A stretch of DNA of 64,000 nt, from the NCBI GenBank assembly GCA_038137215.1, contig JAYQBG010000015.1, forward strand, positions 4,996 through 68,995, written 5' to 3'. The position numbers and the translations under genes are program-made. The notes below the pieces were generated by a model. The model did not search any database and was not told the origin of the DNA. It saw only the letters and a list, made by a program, of their open reading frames with translations. Positions 26,527 through 35,221 of the stretch are shown here, in pieces. This stretch comes from JABJAG01 sp038137215. GTDB lineage: Bacteria > Pseudomonadota > Alphaproteobacteria > UBA6615. Every line of letters begins with the position of its first letter. Position 1 is the first letter of the stretch.

Positions 26527-26566
26527 TCAAGGTCCCGGATTGTGCCCAGGCAGGACGGGGCGAATC

Positions 26567-27502
26567 TCAGTACCCCAGCACCGGATCCACGGCGTTGGGG
26601 AGTGTCTCGCCGCTTTCGACAGCCGCGATACCGTCCACGATTGCCCTGGCAACCGAGCGCGGATCGGTGATCGATGCATTGTGGGGGGTCACCGTGATCT
26701 TGGGGTGGTCCCAGAACGGGTGATCGCGCGGCAGAGGTTCGGTCCGGAAGACATCCAGCGTGGTGTGGCTCAGCTGACCCGAATCCAGCGCGGGGATCAG
26801 GTCTGCCTCGACCAGATGCCCGCCGCGCGCCGCATTGATCAGGCAGGCGCCCGCCGGCAGTTGCGCAAACAGATCGCGGCACAGGATACCTTCGGTCTGT
26901 GGCGTGAGCGGCAGCAGGCAGACCAGAATATCCGTGCGTGCCAGCAGTTCCGACAGGCCGTCAGGGCCGCTGAAGGACCGGATGCCGGGAAGATCCTTCG
27001 GCTTGCGGCTCCAGCCGGACACGTCGAACTGCAGGGCGGCCAAGCCCTCACCGGCGCTGCGGCCCAGCTCGCCCAGGCCCAGAATGCCGACCCGCCGTTC
27101 GTCGGCCTGTTTGAGCTCGTGGGCGCGATCGTCCCAGACATGCGCGGTTTGCTGGGCGTCAAGCGCGGGCTGGTTCTTGTGATAGCGCAGCACGTGCAGC
27201 ACCACATACTCGACCATCCCGGCTGTCAGATAGGGATCGATCACCCGGGCGACCTTCACGTGCTTCGGAAAGTCGGGATCGATGAACAGGTGATCGACTC
27301 CCGCGCCCAGTGAAAATACCGCCTTCAGGTCGGGGAAGTTGGCGAGCGCGCCTGCCGGTGGCTTCCAGGCGAGCGCGTATTCGACCGCGCCCGGGTCGGA
27401 GATGTCCGGCCAGATGTCGATGTCGAGATCAGAATTGTTGCGGGCGAGCTCGCGCTCCCACCATTCGGCCTTCAGCCCGGGGGCGATGATGGCGACGGAC
27501 AT
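26567..27502 (-). CDS. D-isomer-specific 2-hydroxyacid dehydrogenase (GhrA-like glyoxylate/hydroxypyruvate reductase)
   Basis: NAD(P)H-dependent reductase of 311 residues. The Rossmann dinucleotide motif is GLGELGRSAGEGLAALQFDV (about 145-165), followed by SRKPKD, which favours NADPH. INAARGGHLVE supplies the substrate-binding Arg, and the catalytic Glu and His lie in RTEPLPRDHPFWDHP and VTPHNASIT. The short N-terminal catalytic domain is that of GhrA. It begins 10 nt after yejF on the same strand and could be the last gene of the yej operon. Substrate probably glyoxylate or hydroxypyruvate. Confidence 0.87.
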   Translation of the reverse strand: MSVAIIAPGLKAEWWERELARNNSDLDIDIWPDISDPGAVEYALAWKPPAGALANFPDLKAVFSLGAGVDHLFIDPDFPKHVKVARVIDPYLTAGMVEYVVLHVLRYHKNQPALDAQQTAHVWDDRAHELKQADERRVGILGLGELGRSAGEGLAALQFDVSGWSRKPKDLPGIRSFSGPDGLSELLARTDILVCLLPLTPQTEGILCRDLFAQLPAGACLINAARGGHLVEADLIPALDSGQLSHTTLDVFRTEPLPRDHPFWDHPKITVTPHNASITDPRSVARAIVDGIAAVESGETLPNAVDPVLGY

Positions 27503-27511
27503 CGATCCGGC

Positions 27512-29140
27512 CTAGGTCGAGACGGCGTCACCGCCCACGGCGGCAAGATCGAAGGCGGCGGCTATGAGGGCTTTGGTGTAGGCCTCGCGCGGGCGGTCGA
27601 AGATTTCGTCGGCGGGGCCCTGCTCGACGACCTTGCCGTGGCGCATGACGATCACGTGGTTGGAGATGGCCCGCACCACCTTGAGATCGTGGCTGATGAA
27701 CATATAGGCGAGCTTGTACTTCTCCTGCAGGCCGCGCAGCAGGTCGATGATCTGGGCCTGGACCGAACGGTCGAGCGCGGAGGTCGGCTCGTCGAGCACG
27801 ATGAATTTGGGTCGCAGCACCAGCGCACGGGCAATCGCCACGCGCTGGCGCTGGCCGCCGGAGAATTCGTGGGGATAGCGGTGCCGCGCGGCCGGGTCGA
27901 GGCCGACCTCCTGCATGACCGTGGCGATCATCTCGTCGCGCTCGGCGCTGTTGGAACCGATGCCGTGAACCTTCAGGCCTTCCTCGATGATCTGGAAAAT
28001 CGACATGCGCGGCGAGAGCGAGCCATAGGGGTCCTGGAAGACCACCTGCATTTCACGCCGCAGCGGACGAAGTTCCCTGGTGCGCAGCTCCTCGATGTTC
28101 CGGCCTTCGAACTCGATGGGCCCGTCCGAAGAGATCAGCCGGAGCAAGGCCAGACCAAGCGTGGTCTTGCCCGAGCCGGATTCCCCGACCACGCCGACGG
28201 TCTGGCCTTCGCGGACTTCGATGGTGATCCCGTCAACAGCTTTCACGTGATCAACCGTACGCCGCATGATCCCGGCCTTGATCGGGAAATGAACCTTCAG
28301 ATCGTCGGCCTGCATGATCTTCGGCGCGTTGTGGTCCGGCGAGAGCGCCGCGCCCGAGGGTTCGGCATCGAGCAGGTGGCGGGTATATTCGTGGGACGGG
28401 CGCTCGAAGAGTTGCGCCGTCGGGCGATGCTCGACGATCTCGCCCTGCTGCATGACACAGACCCGGTCTGCCATCTTCCGGACAATCCCCAGATCGTGGG
28501 TGATGAACAGCATCGACATGCCGAATTTTTCCTTCAGGTCGTCGAGCAGTTGCAGGATCTGCGCCTGGATGGTGACATCGAGCGCGGTGGTCGGTTCGTC
28601 GGCGATCAGCAGTTTCGGCTCATTGGCGAGGGCCATGGCGATCATCACCCGCTGGCGCTGGCCGCCCGAGAGTTCGTGGGGATAGGCGTTCAGGCGCTTT
28701 TCGGCGTCCGAAAGCCCGACGAGTTTCAGAAGCTCCAGCGTCCGCGCCCGGGCGTCAGGGCGCGACAATCCCTTGTGGACGAACAGCACCTCATTGACCT
28801 GCTTCTCGATGGTGTGGAGCGGATTGAGCGAGGTCATCGGCTCCTGGAAGATCATCGCCACATCATTGCCGCGGATCGTGCGCAGATCGGCGTCCGGTGC
28901 ACCGATCAACTCCTTGCCTTCGAAGGTGACCGAGCCGTTGGGGTGGCGCGCGACCGGATAGGGCAGCAGCTGCAAGATCGACAGGGCGCTGACGGATTTG
29001 CCGGAGCCGGATTCGCCCACCAGCGCCAGAGTTTCACCCTTGGCGACCTCGAAAGAGACATTCCTGACCGCATGGACCAGACCACCGGGGGTCGAAAAAT
29101 CGACCGACAGATTTTCAACCTTGAGCAGGGGCTCGGACAT
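27512..29140 (-). CDS. yejF: Peptide ABC transporter, double ATPase subunit YejF
   Basis: ATP-binding subunit of the YejABEF importer, 542 residues, with two ABC domains in one chain. Each has its own Walker A (GESGSGKSVSAL at about 42 and GESGSGKTTLGL at about 325), signature motif (LSGGQRQRV and FSGGQRQRV) and Walker B (LLIADEPTTALD and FIVLDEPTSALD). OppD/OppF C-terminal extensions are present. The start codon is directly at the end of yejE (1-nt overlap). In enterobacteria Yej imports microcin C and other oligopeptides. Confidence 0.93.
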   Translation of the reverse strand: MSEPLLKVENLSVDFSTPGGLVHAVRNVSFEVAKGETLALVGESGSGKSVSALSILQLLPYPVARHPNGSVTFEGKELIGAPDADLRTIRGNDVAMIFQEPMTSLNPLHTIEKQVNEVLFVHKGLSRPDARARTLELLKLVGLSDAEKRLNAYPHELSGGQRQRVMIAMALANEPKLLIADEPTTALDVTIQAQILQLLDDLKEKFGMSMLFITHDLGIVRKMADRVCVMQQGEIVEHRPTAQLFERPSHEYTRHLLDAEPSGAALSPDHNAPKIMQADDLKVHFPIKAGIMRRTVDHVKAVDGITIEVREGQTVGVVGESGSGKTTLGLALLRLISSDGPIEFEGRNIEELRTRELRPLRREMQVVFQDPYGSLSPRMSIFQIIEEGLKVHGIGSNSAERDEMIATVMQEVGLDPAARHRYPHEFSGGQRQRVAIARALVLRPKFIVLDEPTSALDRSVQAQIIDLLRGLQEKYKLAYMFISHDLKVVRAISNHVIVMRHGKVVEQGPADEIFDRPREAYTKALIAAAFDLAAVGGDAVST

Positions 29141-30231
29141 CAGCCGGCATCTCCAGATATCTGCTTGCGCGGGTCAAAGGCATCGCGCACCGCTTCGCCG
29201 ACAAAGACCACAAGCATCAGCATGACCGTAATCGACAGCACGGCGGAAAAGGTAAGCCATTCGGCGTTGAAATTCTCTTTTGCCTGTTTCAGCAATTCAC
29301 CCAGCGAGGGCGACCCCGGAGGCAGGCCCAGGCCGAGAAAGTCCAGCCCGGTCAGTGCGGTCAGCCCGGCCACCAGGGTGAAGGGCAGGAAGGTGATGGT
29401 GGCGACCATGGCGTTGGGCAGCACGTGGCGGAACATGATCAGCCGGTTGCCCAGCCCCAGCGCGCGGGCGGCGCGCACATAGTCGAAATTGCGGGCGCGC
29501 AGGAACTCCGCGCGTACCACGCCCACGAGGTTGGTCCAGCTGAACAGCAGCATGATGAACAGCAGGGTCCAGAATCCGGGCACGAACAAACTCGCCACGA
29601 TCAGCAGGACGAACAGGAAGGGCATGCCCTCCCAGACCTCGATGAAGCGCTGGAATGTCAGGTCGACCCAGCCGCCGTAATAGCCCTGCACGGCACCTGC
29701 GATCACCCCGATGATGCTGGCGAAAATGGTCAGGGCCATGCCGAACAGAACCGAAATCCGGAAGCCGTAGATCAGGCGTGCTGTGACGTCCCGGGCCTGG
29801 TCGTCGGTGCCGAGCCAGTTCTGCGCCGTGGGCGGCGACGGAGCCGGTGTCGGCAAGTCGGTGACCGGCGTGTCGAAGCTGTAGGGGATCAGCGGCATCA
29901 GCAGCCAGCCCTTGTCCTCGATCAGCTCCACCACAAACGGATCGGTGTAGTCGGCCTCGGTCTCGAAATCGCCGCCGAAGGTGGTTTCGGGATATGCGCT
30001 GAAGATCGGCAGATAGATCGCGCCGTCATAGCGAACGATGAGCGGCTTGTCGTTTGCGATGAACTCCGCGAACAGCGAAAGAATGAACAGGACGAGGAAA
30101 ATCCAGAGGGACCAGTAGCCCCGCCGGTTGGCGCGAAAATTTGCCAGCCGCCGGGCGGTCAGCGGCGTGATCGTAATCCCGAAGACGTGTTTCGCGCTGG
30201 ACGGTGCGCTGAAGGGCCGGGTGGCGTCCAT
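29140..30231 (-). CDS. yejE: Peptide ABC transporter permease YejE
   Basis: Inner-membrane permease of the YejABEF peptide importer, about 363 residues from the ATG at 30231. The N-terminus FRANRRGYWSLWIFLVLFIL is highly typical of YejE; a longer frame would overlap yejB. After a periplasmic insertion (about 60-150), the permease core has the DppC-like pattern of TM helices and the EAA motif RAARALGLGNRLIMFRHVLP. The C-terminus ends in RDAFDPRKQ, a family-typical tail. It begins 1 nt after the yejB stop. Confidence 0.93.
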   Translation of the reverse strand: MDATRPFSAPSSAKHVFGITITPLTARRLANFRANRRGYWSLWIFLVLFILSLFAEFIANDKPLIVRYDGAIYLPIFSAYPETTFGGDFETEADYTDPFVVELIEDKGWLLMPLIPYSFDTPVTDLPTPAPSPPTAQNWLGTDDQARDVTARLIYGFRISVLFGMALTIFASIIGVIAGAVQGYYGGWVDLTFQRFIEVWEGMPFLFVLLIVASLFVPGFWTLLFIMLLFSWTNLVGVVRAEFLRARNFDYVRAARALGLGNRLIMFRHVLPNAMVATITFLPFTLVAGLTALTGLDFLGLGLPPGSPSLGELLKQAKENFNAEWLTFSAVLSITVMLMLVVFVGEAVRDAFDPRKQISGDAG

Positions 30232-30232
30232 C

Positions 30233-31348
30233 TCAGACCTCCCGGCTTTCGAAGTCGATCCGCGGATCGACCAGCACATAGGTCACGTCCGTGATTAGCT
30301 TGATGAGCAAACCCATCAGGCCAAATATATAGAGGGTTGCAAAGACGATCGGGTAATCCCGGTTCAGAATGGCTTCAAAACCCAGCAGGCCGAGACCGTC
30401 CAGGGAGAAGATAATCTCTATAAGCAGGGCGCCACCGAACAGCATGGTCAGGAAGGCGGCCGGGAAGCCGGAGATCACGATCAGCATGGCGTTGCGGAAA
30501 ACGTGGCCATAGAGAACCCGCTTTTCCTCCAGCCCCTTGGCGCGGGCGGTCACCACATATTGCTGGGAAATCTGATCGAGAAAGGAATTCTTGGTGAGCA
30601 TGGTCAGCGCCGCATAGCCACCGATGACCAGCGACCCAACCGGCAGTGCGATGTGCAGCAGATAGTCACCGATCTTTCCGAGCAGACTGAGCTCCTCGAA
30701 GTTATCCGAGGTCAGGCCCCGGAGCGGGAACCAGTCCACGAAGTTGCCGCTGGCAAACAACTGGATGAACAGGATCGCGATCATGAACGACGGCAGGGCA
30801 TTGCCGAAAATCACCACGGCGCTGGTCCAGGCATCGAACCGCGTGCCGTCACGCACGGCCTTGGCGATGCCCAGCGGGATCGAAATGGCGTAGAGGAAAA
30901 GCGTGGTCCAGACGCCGATGGTGATGGAGACCGGCAGCTTCTCGAGCACCAGATCGATGACCGGCCGGTCCTGGAAGAAGCTGTTGCCGAAATCGAACTG
31001 GAGATAGTTCTTCAGCATCAGGAAAAAGCGTTCATGGGGTGGCTTGTCGAAGCCGACCAGCTGCTCCAGTTCGGCGATGAACTCCGGCGGCAGGCCCCGG
31101 GCGCCGCGGTATTTCGATTCAAAGCTGGTGGTGGCGTCACCCTGCAGCTGGTCCACACCCTGTCCACCGCCATCGCCAAGCCCGCCGGAGACGCGCGAGG
31201 TAGCATCCACGGCCGTGCCCTGTACCTGGGCGATCATCTGCTCGACGGGGCCGCCCGGCGCGAACTGGATGATCGCGAAGTTGAGCAGGATGATGCCGAA
31301 CAGGGTCGGAATGATCAGCAGCAGGCGTCGAACGATATAGGCGAGCAT
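30233..31348 (-). CDS. yejB: Peptide ABC transporter permease YejB
   Basis: First permease of the YejABEF importer, 371 residues, DppB type. TM1 is at 5-25 with the family start YIVRRLLLIIPTLFGIILLN, followed by a periplasmic region with FAPGGPVEQMIAQ. The EAA loop TARAKGLEEKRVLYGHVFRN and helices LLIEIIFSLDGLGLLGFEAI lie in the second half. The hydrophilic insertion at about 50-85 (rich in Gly/Gln) is longer than usual. It is separated from yejA by 186 bp containing a family D-like repeat. Confidence 0.93.
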   Translation of the reverse strand: MLAYIVRRLLLIIPTLFGIILLNFAIIQFAPGGPVEQMIAQVQGTAVDATSRVSGGLGDGGGQGVDQLQGDATTSFESKYRGARGLPPEFIAELEQLVGFDKPPHERFFLMLKNYLQFDFGNSFFQDRPVIDLVLEKLPVSITIGVWTTLFLYAISIPLGIAKAVRDGTRFDAWTSAVVIFGNALPSFMIAILFIQLFASGNFVDWFPLRGLTSDNFEELSLLGKIGDYLLHIALPVGSLVIGGYAALTMLTKNSFLDQISQQYVVTARAKGLEEKRVLYGHVFRNAMLIVISGFPAAFLTMLFGGALLIEIIFSLDGLGLLGFEAILNRDYPIVFATLYIFGLMGLLIKLITDVTYVLVDPRIDFESREV

Positions 31349-31431
31349 GGCGTGTTAGAATCGCTTGGGATGCCGGGGCTCGGCATCCATGCTTAGACAC
31401 GCTCCGCTCCTCAGCATCAGGGTTATATTGG

Positions 31432-31475
31432 TCCTCACCCTGAGGAGAGCCGCAGGCTCTTCTCGAAGGGTGCTG
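31432..31475. repeat. REP-type palindrome between yejA and yejB
   Basis: Reads CCTCACCCTGAGGAGAGCC followed by GCAGGCTCTTCTCGAAGGGTG, with nested inverted arms (AGAGCC / GGCTCT; CACCCT / AGGGTG). Related to the start of the family D repeats. Located inside the yej transcription unit, where it could lower or protect the distal mRNA. Confidence 0.65.
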
Positions 31476-31534
31476 ACTGGAACGTTCGGCATGGATGTCA
31501 TGCTCGCAGCTTATCCTGCCCGGACGCGTCGGGG

Positions 31535-33397
31535 CTAGCGGCGGCCGCGATAGGCGCGGACGGCAGCGTCCTTTTCCGGATCAATCCACCAGGTGTCCAG
31601 TTGCACGCCCTGCCGCGGGATTGTTTCGGGAATGCCGTAGCGGTCCCAATAGACGATCCGGTCGGCCGCGAAGTGCCATTGGGGAATCACGTACTGCCCC
31701 CAGATCAGCGCCCGGTCGAGGGCGCGGGTGCGCTGGATCAGGCTCTCGCGGTTCGGCGCGGTGGAGATCAGCTCGATCAGCTCATCAATCACCGGATCGG
31801 AGATGCCGGCGAGATTGCGTGAGCCGTTCCGGGTCGCGGAGTCACTGCTCCAGTACTCGCGCTGTTCGTTGCCCGGGGATTCGGACTGGCCCCAGATGCC
31901 CGAAATCATGTCGAAATCGAACGTGTCCGTGCGCTCACGATACTGGGAGGCATCGACCACGCGTACGCTTGCGGTCACGCCCAGACGCTCCAGATTGCGG
32001 GCGAAGGGCAGGGCGATCCGCTCGAAGGTCTGGCTGCCAAGCAGAATCTCGAACTCCAGCGGCGCGCCGGTTTCGGCGTTGACGCGCTTGCCGTCCCGGA
32101 TCACCCACCCGGCGTCCTCCAGCAGTTTTGCCGCCTTGCGGAGGTTACCGCGGATGCCCCGTGACCCGGACCCGTCCGTGGTCGGCGGCACATAGGCCTG
32201 GGTAAAGACTTCCTCGGGAAGCTGGTCGCGAAACCGCTCGAGAATTTCGCGTTCCTCCGCGCCCGCATCCTGAAGTGTGCCGCGGCTGCTCAGGTCCGAA
32301 TTGTCGAAGTAGCTGTCGGTGCGGGCATAGGAATCGTAGAACAGGTTCTTGTTCGACCACTCGAAATCGAAGGCCATGGCGAGCGCGGATCGCACCCGGC
32401 GGTCCTCGAACATCGGCTTGCGCAGATTGAAGACGAAGGCCTGGATGGGGGCGGTGCGCTGATGGGGAAATTCGCTCAGTTTCAGCATCCCGTCCTGATA
32501 GGGCTTGGTGTTGGTGTACTCGGTCGCCCAGGCCTTGGCTGAGTTTTCGCGGATACGGTCGAGGTCGCCGGAAATCTGCGCGATCCGGGAGACGCCGGCA
32601 TCGCGGAAATACTCAAAGCGCATCGTGTCGATGTTGTTGCGGCCGATACTCACCGGCAGATTTCTGCCCCAGTATTTGGGTACGCGCTCATAGGTGATGG
32701 ACCGACCGGTTTTGACGCCCGCAATGCGGTAGGGGCCGCTGCCGAGCGGAATTTCCAGTGTGGTCTTGGAAAAATCGCGCGATTCCGACTCCCAGTAATG
32801 CGCCGGCAGGATCGGAAGCTGGCCGATGATCAGCGCCAGTTCCGGGTTCTTCACATTGCCGAAGGAGAACTTCACCTTGTTCGGACCGGTCTGTTCCACG
32901 GTCGTGACGTCCCGGTAATAGAAGCGATAGAAGGGGGCGCCCTGTTCGCGCAGGGTGTTGAAGGAGAAGATGACATCGGCGGGGGTTACCGGTTCCCCGT
33001 CATGCCATTTCGCATCGCTGTGCAGTTCGTATTCGACCCAGGAGCGGTCGTCGGGAATCTCCATGGTGATGCACAGCTGGCAGTATTGCGTGAAGGGTTC
33101 GTCGGCGGATGCGGTCGTCAGGGTGTCGTAGATCAGCCCCACACCGGCGGCCGGATTGCCCTGGACGATGAACGGGTTGAGGCTGTCGAACGTGCCGATG
33201 GCGCGCCGCACATCAACGCCGCCCTTGAGCGCGCCCGGATTGACATAGTCGAAATGGGAAAAGGCCGGACCGTATTTCGGCTCGCCATGCATGGCCATGC
33301 CATGGGCCGGCCCGTCCGTGCCGGTCAGGGCCTGTGCGGGTGAGGAAAAGGCCAGCCCAAGGCCGGCGGCGATGGTGAGATATCGAAGGTGGCGCAT
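31535..33397 (-). CDS. yejA: Peptide ABC transporter periplasmic binding protein YejA
   Basis: Extracytoplasmic solute-binding protein (SBP family 5, DppA/OppA-like) of 620 residues. A Sec signal peptide is clear: MRHLRYL, a hydrophobic stretch and cleavage after SSPAQA. Landmarks are HGEPKYGPAFSHFDYVNP, GTFDSLNPFIVQG, RSWVEYELHSDAKWHDGEPV and the late DQLPEEVFTQAY. It heads the operon yejA-yejB-yejE-yejF (then ghrA-like). Family and gene order agree on the Yej assignment rather than generic Dpp. Confidence 0.93.
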   Translation of the reverse strand: MRHLRYLTIAAGLGLAFSSPAQALTGTDGPAHGMAMHGEPKYGPAFSHFDYVNPGALKGGVDVRRAIGTFDSLNPFIVQGNPAAGVGLIYDTLTTASADEPFTQYCQLCITMEIPDDRSWVEYELHSDAKWHDGEPVTPADVIFSFNTLREQGAPFYRFYYRDVTTVEQTGPNKVKFSFGNVKNPELALIIGQLPILPAHYWESESRDFSKTTLEIPLGSGPYRIAGVKTGRSITYERVPKYWGRNLPVSIGRNNIDTMRFEYFRDAGVSRIAQISGDLDRIRENSAKAWATEYTNTKPYQDGMLKLSEFPHQRTAPIQAFVFNLRKPMFEDRRVRSALAMAFDFEWSNKNLFYDSYARTDSYFDNSDLSSRGTLQDAGAEEREILERFRDQLPEEVFTQAYVPPTTDGSGSRGIRGNLRKAAKLLEDAGWVIRDGKRVNAETGAPLEFEILLGSQTFERIALPFARNLERLGVTASVRVVDASQYRERTDTFDFDMISGIWGQSESPGNEQREYWSSDSATRNGSRNLAGISDPVIDELIELISTAPNRESLIQRTRALDRALIWGQYVIPQWHFAADRIVYWDRYGIPETIPRQGVQLDTWWIDPEKDAAVRAYRGRR

Positions 33398-33555
33398 ATG
33401 TCCTCCCGGACCGAACGAACAGATGCCTCTAGATGGGGGCAGAAGTCCCCGAGGATCAAGGAAAACCGACGCGGTTTCACGCTCTCGTTAGGAACAACCG
33501 GAGTTGTGCCGGATTTTGGCCGGATTTGCGCCCGATTTCGGCGGGTTGCGAATTT

Positions 33556-33735
33556 CAACCCTCTCCGCCCTGGAGGGGGGAGAGGGTGGCGAGCGCCAGC
33601 GAGCCGGGTGAGGTGGGCTTGAGGCTGGACCGTCGCCCCGGCGGGGCGGCGTAAGCCAGCGGAAAGAAGAACTTCGCCGCGAACCCCACCTCACCCCGAC
33701 CCTCTCCTCCCCCAGCGGGGAGGAGAGGGAGAGAG
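33556..33735. repeat. Family E repeat block with long inverted arms
   Basis: A 180-bp block built from CCCTCTCCGCCC...GGGAGAGGG at its left and CCCTCTCCTCCC...GGAGAGGGAGAG at its right. The inner arms GGGTGAGGTGGG and CCCACCTCACCC also pair. The whole could fold as a long cruciform. No gene is present anywhere in 33398-34038. Confidence 0.75.
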
Positions 33736-33765
33736 ATTGGATGGCTTCGCCTGTACGCGAATACC

Positions 33766-33800
33766 AAACCGGACAGCCGCGGATCGTCTCCGCGTATGAC
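33766..33800. repeat. 35-bp direct repeat, copy 1
   Basis: Starts AAACCGGACAGC and ends TCTCCGCGTATGAC. It recurs at 33977-34011 with only two differences, both C in copy 1 and T in copy 2. The pair brackets a family B and a family C element. Confidence 0.85.
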
Positions 33801-33815
33801 CTTATGGAAGTGGGG

Positions 33816-33900
33816 CGTCATTGCGAGGGCCGCAGGCCCGCGGCAATCCAGGGGCCGGGATAGGTCCGCACTGGATTGCTTCACCTCGTTCGCAATGACG
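33816..33900. repeat. Family B repeat, copy 2
   Basis: Ends CGTCATTGCGAGGGCC and CTGGATTGCTTC...CGCAATGACG match the units at 16257 and 39898; the outer arms pair as a perfect inverted repeat (GTCATTGCGA / CGCAATGAC). Confidence 0.85.
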
Positions 33901-33931
33901 GGGGTGGCGGCGCTCTGACTTTATCCGATAC

Positions 33932-33960
33932 CGTCATGCCCGGACTTGATCCGGGCATCT
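33932..33960. repeat. Family C palindrome, copy 3
   Basis: Identical to 16088-16116 (GATCCGGGCAT half-arm pairing with ATGCCCGGACTT). Confidence 0.85.
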
Positions 33961-33976
33961 CCCCGCGGTCGAGACG

Positions 33977-34011
33977 AAACCGGACAGCTGCGGATTGTCT
34001 CCGCGTATGAC
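33977..34011. repeat. 35-bp direct repeat, copy 2
   Basis: Second copy of the unit at 33766-33800, adjacent to the 3' end of the GcvR-like gene. Confidence 0.85.
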
Positions 34012-34038
34012 GAAGTTTGATGCGTGGTGTGGGCCGCG

Positions 34039-34563
34039 TCAGACGGATTCGGCGCTGTAGGTGAGCCCGAGGGACTGGGCTGTGTTGTCCACGGCGGCGA
34101 GACAGGTGTCGGCGCGGTCTTCGGGAATCCAGGCTTCGATGCGCACGATGTAGTCTTCTGCCGATCCGCCGCTCACCCGTTCACAATCCATCCGGACGAT
34201 ATTCGCACCGTAATCCGAGAAGGCTTCGGTCAGCCGGGCGACAAGCCCGGGCCGGTCGGTGCCGCGCACCTCGACCCGATGGGTCACCTGATCGATGTCG
34301 GGGTGACCGCGGCCCAGCGTAAACGGCGTGACCGAAATCTCCGCGCCATCCAGTTCGTCGATGCCCATGAGGGCATCGTGAACGTCCTCCACGGAGAGGT
34401 CATCGGGCAGGCGCGCGACAGTCGCGAACTCCGCCGCGGCGGCGAGCACGGCGAAGCTGGCATCGCCGATATCGGCGCCCAGATCAAAGAGGCGTCCGGT
34501 GACCGCCGAGAGAAGCCCCGTCCGGTCGGGGCAGGAGATTGCGATACGGATGTCGTGCGCCAT
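34039..34563 (-). CDS. Tandem ACT-domain protein, GcvR-like
   Basis: Protein of 174 residues consisting of two ACT domains: about 5-80 (IAISCPDRTGLLSAVTGRLF) and about 93-170 (VEVRGTDRPGLVARLTEAFS). This is the architecture of GcvR, the glycine-cleavage repressor, and of other amino-acid-sensing proteins; no DNA-binding domain is present. No gcv genes or gcvA are in the window, so the regulatory partner is unknown. It stands alone upstream of a 641-bp repeat-filled gap. Confidence 0.78.
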   Translation of the reverse strand: MAHDIRIAISCPDRTGLLSAVTGRLFDLGADIGDASFAVLAAAAEFATVARLPDDLSVEDVHDALMGIDELDGAEISVTPFTLGRGHPDIDQVTHRVEVRGTDRPGLVARLTEAFSDYGANIVRMDCERVSGGSAEDYIVRIEAWIPEDRADTCLAAVDNTAQSLGLTYSAESV

Positions 34564-34760
34564 GGCGAAATGACCTTCCTGTTGGATCGATCCAGACGAA
34601 AGAACGCGAATGGGGAGTCCCGTCTGGTCCCCTCGGCGTGAATCTGCGTCATGCGCCGGGGGATTTCCATCATTGTTTCGGCGTCGGGAGAGCCGCCATG
34701 CCCAGCCTGTGCATCCTTCGGTGGTACGGTGCGGGTGTTACATGCTTTAGGCTGACGATT

Positions 34761-35138
34761 ATGTTTGGCATTTTCGGCCGGTTCGGCCGCGCGCGCGACT
34801 TGCGCCAACTCGACGAAGAACTCAGCCGCGCCGGCGTGCACCCGGCGATGGCGTCCGATGCTGTCAAGTTCACGATCATCCGCTTGCTGAAAAACGCCCA
34901 TGGGGTCGCCGCGCCGCAATTCGCGCAAGCCGCCCCGCTCGTCGCCTATTGCATGATCGGATCCGGACCCTTCGCCGACGGTAACGGTGCGGAGTTGACC
35001 CGGGCCGTCGAGCAGCGGCTTCACAAGGCTGTCGCGGAAGAAAGCAGTCTCGACGCGCAGCTGGTCCTGCTCACCATGCATGCAAAGATTATCCGCGCCG
35101 AAGTGGTCGAGCGTTTCGGATTAAACATCGACGCGTGA
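34761..35138 (+). CDS. Conserved-type hypothetical protein (small, helical)
   Basis: I do not recognise the family. The 125-residue protein from the ATG at 34761 is mostly helical and mildly charged, with segments DLRQLDEELSRAGVHPAMAS, DAVKFTIIRLLKNAH and AQLVLLTMHAKIIRAEVVER. There is no signal peptide or obvious metal site. Longer frames upstream overlap the promoter of the GcvR-like gene and are less likely. Codon choice (third-position GC) matches surrounding genes, which supports coding. Confidence 0.6.
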   Translation: MFGIFGRFGRARDLRQLDEELSRAGVHPAMASDAVKFTIIRLLKNAHGVAAPQFAQAAPLVAYCMIGSGPFADGNGAELTRAVEQRLHKAVAEESSLDAQLVLLTMHAKIIRAEVVERFGLNIDA

Positions 35139-35221
35139 CCCGCCGCCGGCCATAACCGTCAACAGCGGCAGCGCCGTGCCGTTTCCGAAAGGCGCGATAC
35201 AGAACCGGCACGGCGTATCCT

